Positions 5,562-6,827 of a stretch of 6,827 bases of DNA are shown one piece after another. The DNA is from Schaedlerella sp. (GTDB lineage: Bacteria > Bacillota > Clostridia > Lachnospirales > Lachnospiraceae), in the NCBI GenBank assembly GCA_020024595.1, contig JAHHTO010000127.1, positions 1 to 6,827 of the forward strand. The letters run 5' to 3'. Both the position numbers and the translations under genes were made by a program. Every line of letters starts with the position of its first letter. Position 1 is the stretch's first letter. The notes below the pieces were generated by a model. The model had not been told where the DNA came from. It was given only the letters and a program-made list of their open reading frames with translations, and made no database searches.

Positions 5562-5990
5562 ATGAAAACTTATATGGCTAACCCAGACAAGATTGAAAGA
5601 AAATGGTATGTGGTTGACGCTGAAGGCCAGACATTAGGACGTATGGCTTCTGAGATTGCCAAAGTATTAAGAGGCAAGAACAAACCAGAGTTTACACCGC
5701 ATGTAGATACAGGTGACTATGTAGTAGTTATCAATGCAGAAAAAGTTAAAGTGACAGGTAAGAAGCTTCAGCAGAAAGTTTATTACAATCATTCCGATTA
5801 TGTTGGAGGAATGAGAGAGACAACTCTTGCAGAGCTGCTTGCTAAGAAACCAGAGAAAGTTGTAGAACTTGCGGTTAAGGGAATGCTTCCGAAGGGACCT
5901 TTGGGCAGACAGATGATCCAGAAACTTCATGTATATGCTGGACCGGAGCACAATCAGCAGGCTCAGAAACCAGAAGTATTGACATTTTAA
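5562..5990 (+). CDS. rplM: 50S ribosomal protein L13
   Basis: This large-subunit assembly protein binds 23S rRNA early. The 142-residue length is standard. Recognisable parts are the N-terminal WYVVDAEGQTLGRMAS (15-30), LRGKNKPEFTPHVDTGDYVVV (37-56) and the C-terminal L13 signature around VKGMLPKGPLGRQM (105-118), followed by LHVYAGPEHNQQAQKPE. A strong AGGAGG (5549-5554) lies 7 nt before the ATG. It is the first gene of a two-gene operon with rpsI, 26 nt downstream, the arrangement conserved across bacteria. No truA or other translation gene sits directly upstream; a GH13 gene is divergent instead. Confidence 0.98.
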   Translation: MKTYMANPDKIERKWYVVDAEGQTLGRMASEIAKVLRGKNKPEFTPHVDTGDYVVVINAEKVKVTGKKLQQKVYYNHSDYVGGMRETTLAELLAKKPEKVVELAVKGMLPKGPLGRQMIQKLHVYAGPEHNQQAQKPEVLTF

Positions 5991-6016
5991 GGAAAGGTTG
6001 AAAGGAGGACATTACG

Positions 6017-6409
6017 ATGGCTAACGCAAAGTATTACGGAACAGGAAGAAGAAAAAAATCTGTAGCAAGAGTATATCTTGTACCTGGAACAGGAAAGATC
6101 ACAATTAACAAAAGAGATATTGATGAGTATCTTGGACTGGAAACACTGAAGGTAGTTGTTCGCCAGCCACTCGTTGCAACAGAGACTCTTGATAAATTTG
6201 ATGTAATGGTTAACGTTCACGGAGGTGGATACACAGGACAGGCAGGAGCAATCCGTCACGGAATCTCTAGAGCACTTCTGCAGGCAGATGCAGAGTATAG
6301 ACCAATCCTGAAGAAAGCAGGATACCTGACTCGTGACCCACGTATGAAAGAGCGTAAGAAGTACGGTCTTAAAGGCGCACGTAGAGCACCACAGTTCTCA
6401 AAACGTTAA
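6017..6409 (+). CDS. rpsI: 30S ribosomal protein S9
   Basis: This small-subunit head protein has a C-terminal tail that reaches the P-site tRNA. The 130-residue product starts MANAKYYGTGRRKKSVARV and carries the S9 signature GGGYTGQAGAIRHGISRAL (69-87). The very basic tail KKYGLKGARRAPQFSKR ends with the conserved Lys-Arg that contacts tRNA. AAAGGAGG (6001-6008) lies 8 nt before the ATG. It is co-transcribed with rplM and is the last gene before the operon terminator. Confidence 0.98.
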   Translation: MANAKYYGTGRRKKSVARVYLVPGTGKITINKRDIDEYLGLETLKVVVRQPLVATETLDKFDVMVNVHGGGYTGQAGAIRHGISRALLQADAEYRPILKKAGYLTRDPRMKERKKYGLKGARRAPQFSKR

Positions 6410-6441
6410 TTATTGTTTCGAGTCATTTTGATACGAGTTAC

Positions 6442-6474
6442 AACTCCTCAGGACTTCGGTCCTGGGGAGTTTTT
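6442..6474 (+). terminator. Intrinsic terminator of the rplM-rpsI operon
   Basis: AACTCCTCAGGAC (6442-6454) and GTCCTGGGGAGTT (6459-6471) form a 13-bp stem. It is closed by a C(TTCG)G tetraloop, one of the most stable loops known, and is followed by TTTTT (6470-6474). It starts 33 nt after the rpsI stop codon. Confidence 0.95.
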
Positions 6475-6540
6475 GTTATGGGTCGTGACCTTGTTGAGCT
6501 CGCAAAGTGAGTGAAATATCAATCAGTCGCTATGTGGGTG

Positions 6541-6607
6541 CGCAATAATTCATTATTTTTTGCGGGAATGGTGTAGTAAATAAGATAAAAAACTATTCTT
6601 CTACACC
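6541..6607. other. Two adjacent imperfect hairpins next to the transposase remnant
   Basis: CGCAA (6541-6545) pairs with TTGCG (6560-6564), with inner TAAT/ATTA. GGTGTAG (6570-6576) pairs with CTACACC (6601-6607), with additional AAGA/TCTT. The second hairpin's right arm is inside the transposase fragment. The sequence between rpsI's terminator and here (6475-6540) shows no gene and only a trivial GGTCGTGACC palindrome. These structures may be what remains of the element's end, but I cannot show a matching terminal repeat because the other end lies outside the window. Confidence 0.35.
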
Positions 6608-6827
6608 ACGGTTTTCAATCCTTTTAGAATAGAAAACCAAAATTTAGCGCTTTCACATTGTCCTACATACATACCAAGAACATCTTTATGTCCTTCCATG
6701 TCAATTCCAATCACGATATACACAGCCCGTTTTACGATGCGTACTTATTCCTTAGATGTAGTGTATCGCATTCATAAAAACAACGGCATAAATATCTTCC
6801 AGAGGTCGTTCCTGCCATTCTTTCACA
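6593..6827 (-). pseudogene. Decayed IS256-family (Mutator-type) transposase fragment
   Basis: Read on the minus strand from the window edge, the first frame gives VKEWQERPLEDIYAVVFM then NAIHY. The frame then shifts and continues RIVKRAVYIVIGIDMEG, HKDVLGMYVGQCESAKFW and FSILKGLK. After another one-base shift it ends RGVEE before a TAG (6595-6593). This order matches the DDE core of IS256-type transposases. At least three defects are visible: a frameshift after HY together with an in-frame TAA, a missing base in the A-run before the RGVEE segment (about 6612-6620), and loss of everything after RGVEE, including the second Asp and Glu. The first catalytic Asp, expected in 'FMDAIHY', is Asn. Its 5' part lies beyond 6827. 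It cannot encode an active enzyme. Confidence 0.85.

Noticed and set aside
5667..6259. Minus-strand frames opposite rplM and rpsI
   Set aside because: They are complementary to highly conserved ribosomal protein genes and show no recognisable domain.
1..6827. CRISPR array, prophage, toxin-antitoxin or defence system
   Set aside because: No regularly spaced repeats, integrase, phage genes or paired small toxin/antitoxin genes are visible. Apart from the IS remnant the genes are of chromosomal housekeeping type.

Overview
The window looks like chromosome of a low-to-moderate GC Gram-positive gut clostridium, most likely a Lachnospiraceae member (Dorea, Blautia or Mediterraneibacter type). This rests on strong AGGAGG ribosome binding sites, a tyrosyl-tRNA synthetase under a T-box riboswitch, a tRNA gene without encoded CCA, a leader-controlled rplM-rpsI operon and a small zinc-ribbon membrane protein of a kind I associate with that family. 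The placement comes from recognising protein types, not from a database search.

Layout, left to right. Positions 1-329 hold the 3' end of a DUF4340 protein whose start lies outside the window. Positions 491-898 encode a 135-residue protein with two membrane segments and a C-terminal four-cysteine zinc ribbon, behind its own promoter. A tRNA-Leu(CAG) gene at 1019-1102 has its own promoter and an intrinsic terminator. A tyrosine-specific T-box leader follows (promoter at 1172-1201, specifier UAC at 1305-1307, T-box at 1462-1475, terminator at 1485-1520) and controls tyrS at 1631-2854. A DUF89 (ARMT1-like) metal-dependent phosphatase gene follows at 2945-3823. A long nested inverted repeat at 3825-3918 separates it from a convergent cytoplasmic GH13 alpha-amylase-type glycosidase on the minus strand (3950-5260).

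The divergent region at 5261-5561 carries promoters in both directions. On the plus side is a strong promoter with a structured leader of about 110 nt. This leader contains a hairpin and an 8-codon ORF with its own Shine-Dalgarno sequence. It precedes rplM (L13) and rpsI (S9), which end at a UUCG-tetraloop terminator. The right edge (6593-6827) is a decayed IS256-family (Mutator-type) transposase fragment on the minus strand, with two frame breaks, a stop codon and a substituted first catalytic Asp.

Most of the window is housekeeping: translation (tRNA-Leu, TyrRS, L13, S9), metabolite repair (DUF89) and glucan use (GH13). I see no new multi-gene system. The items most worth a second look are the short ORF and hairpin in the rplM leader, the long palindrome between the convergent genes, the palindrome in the GH13 promoter region and the uncharacterised zinc-ribbon membrane protein.
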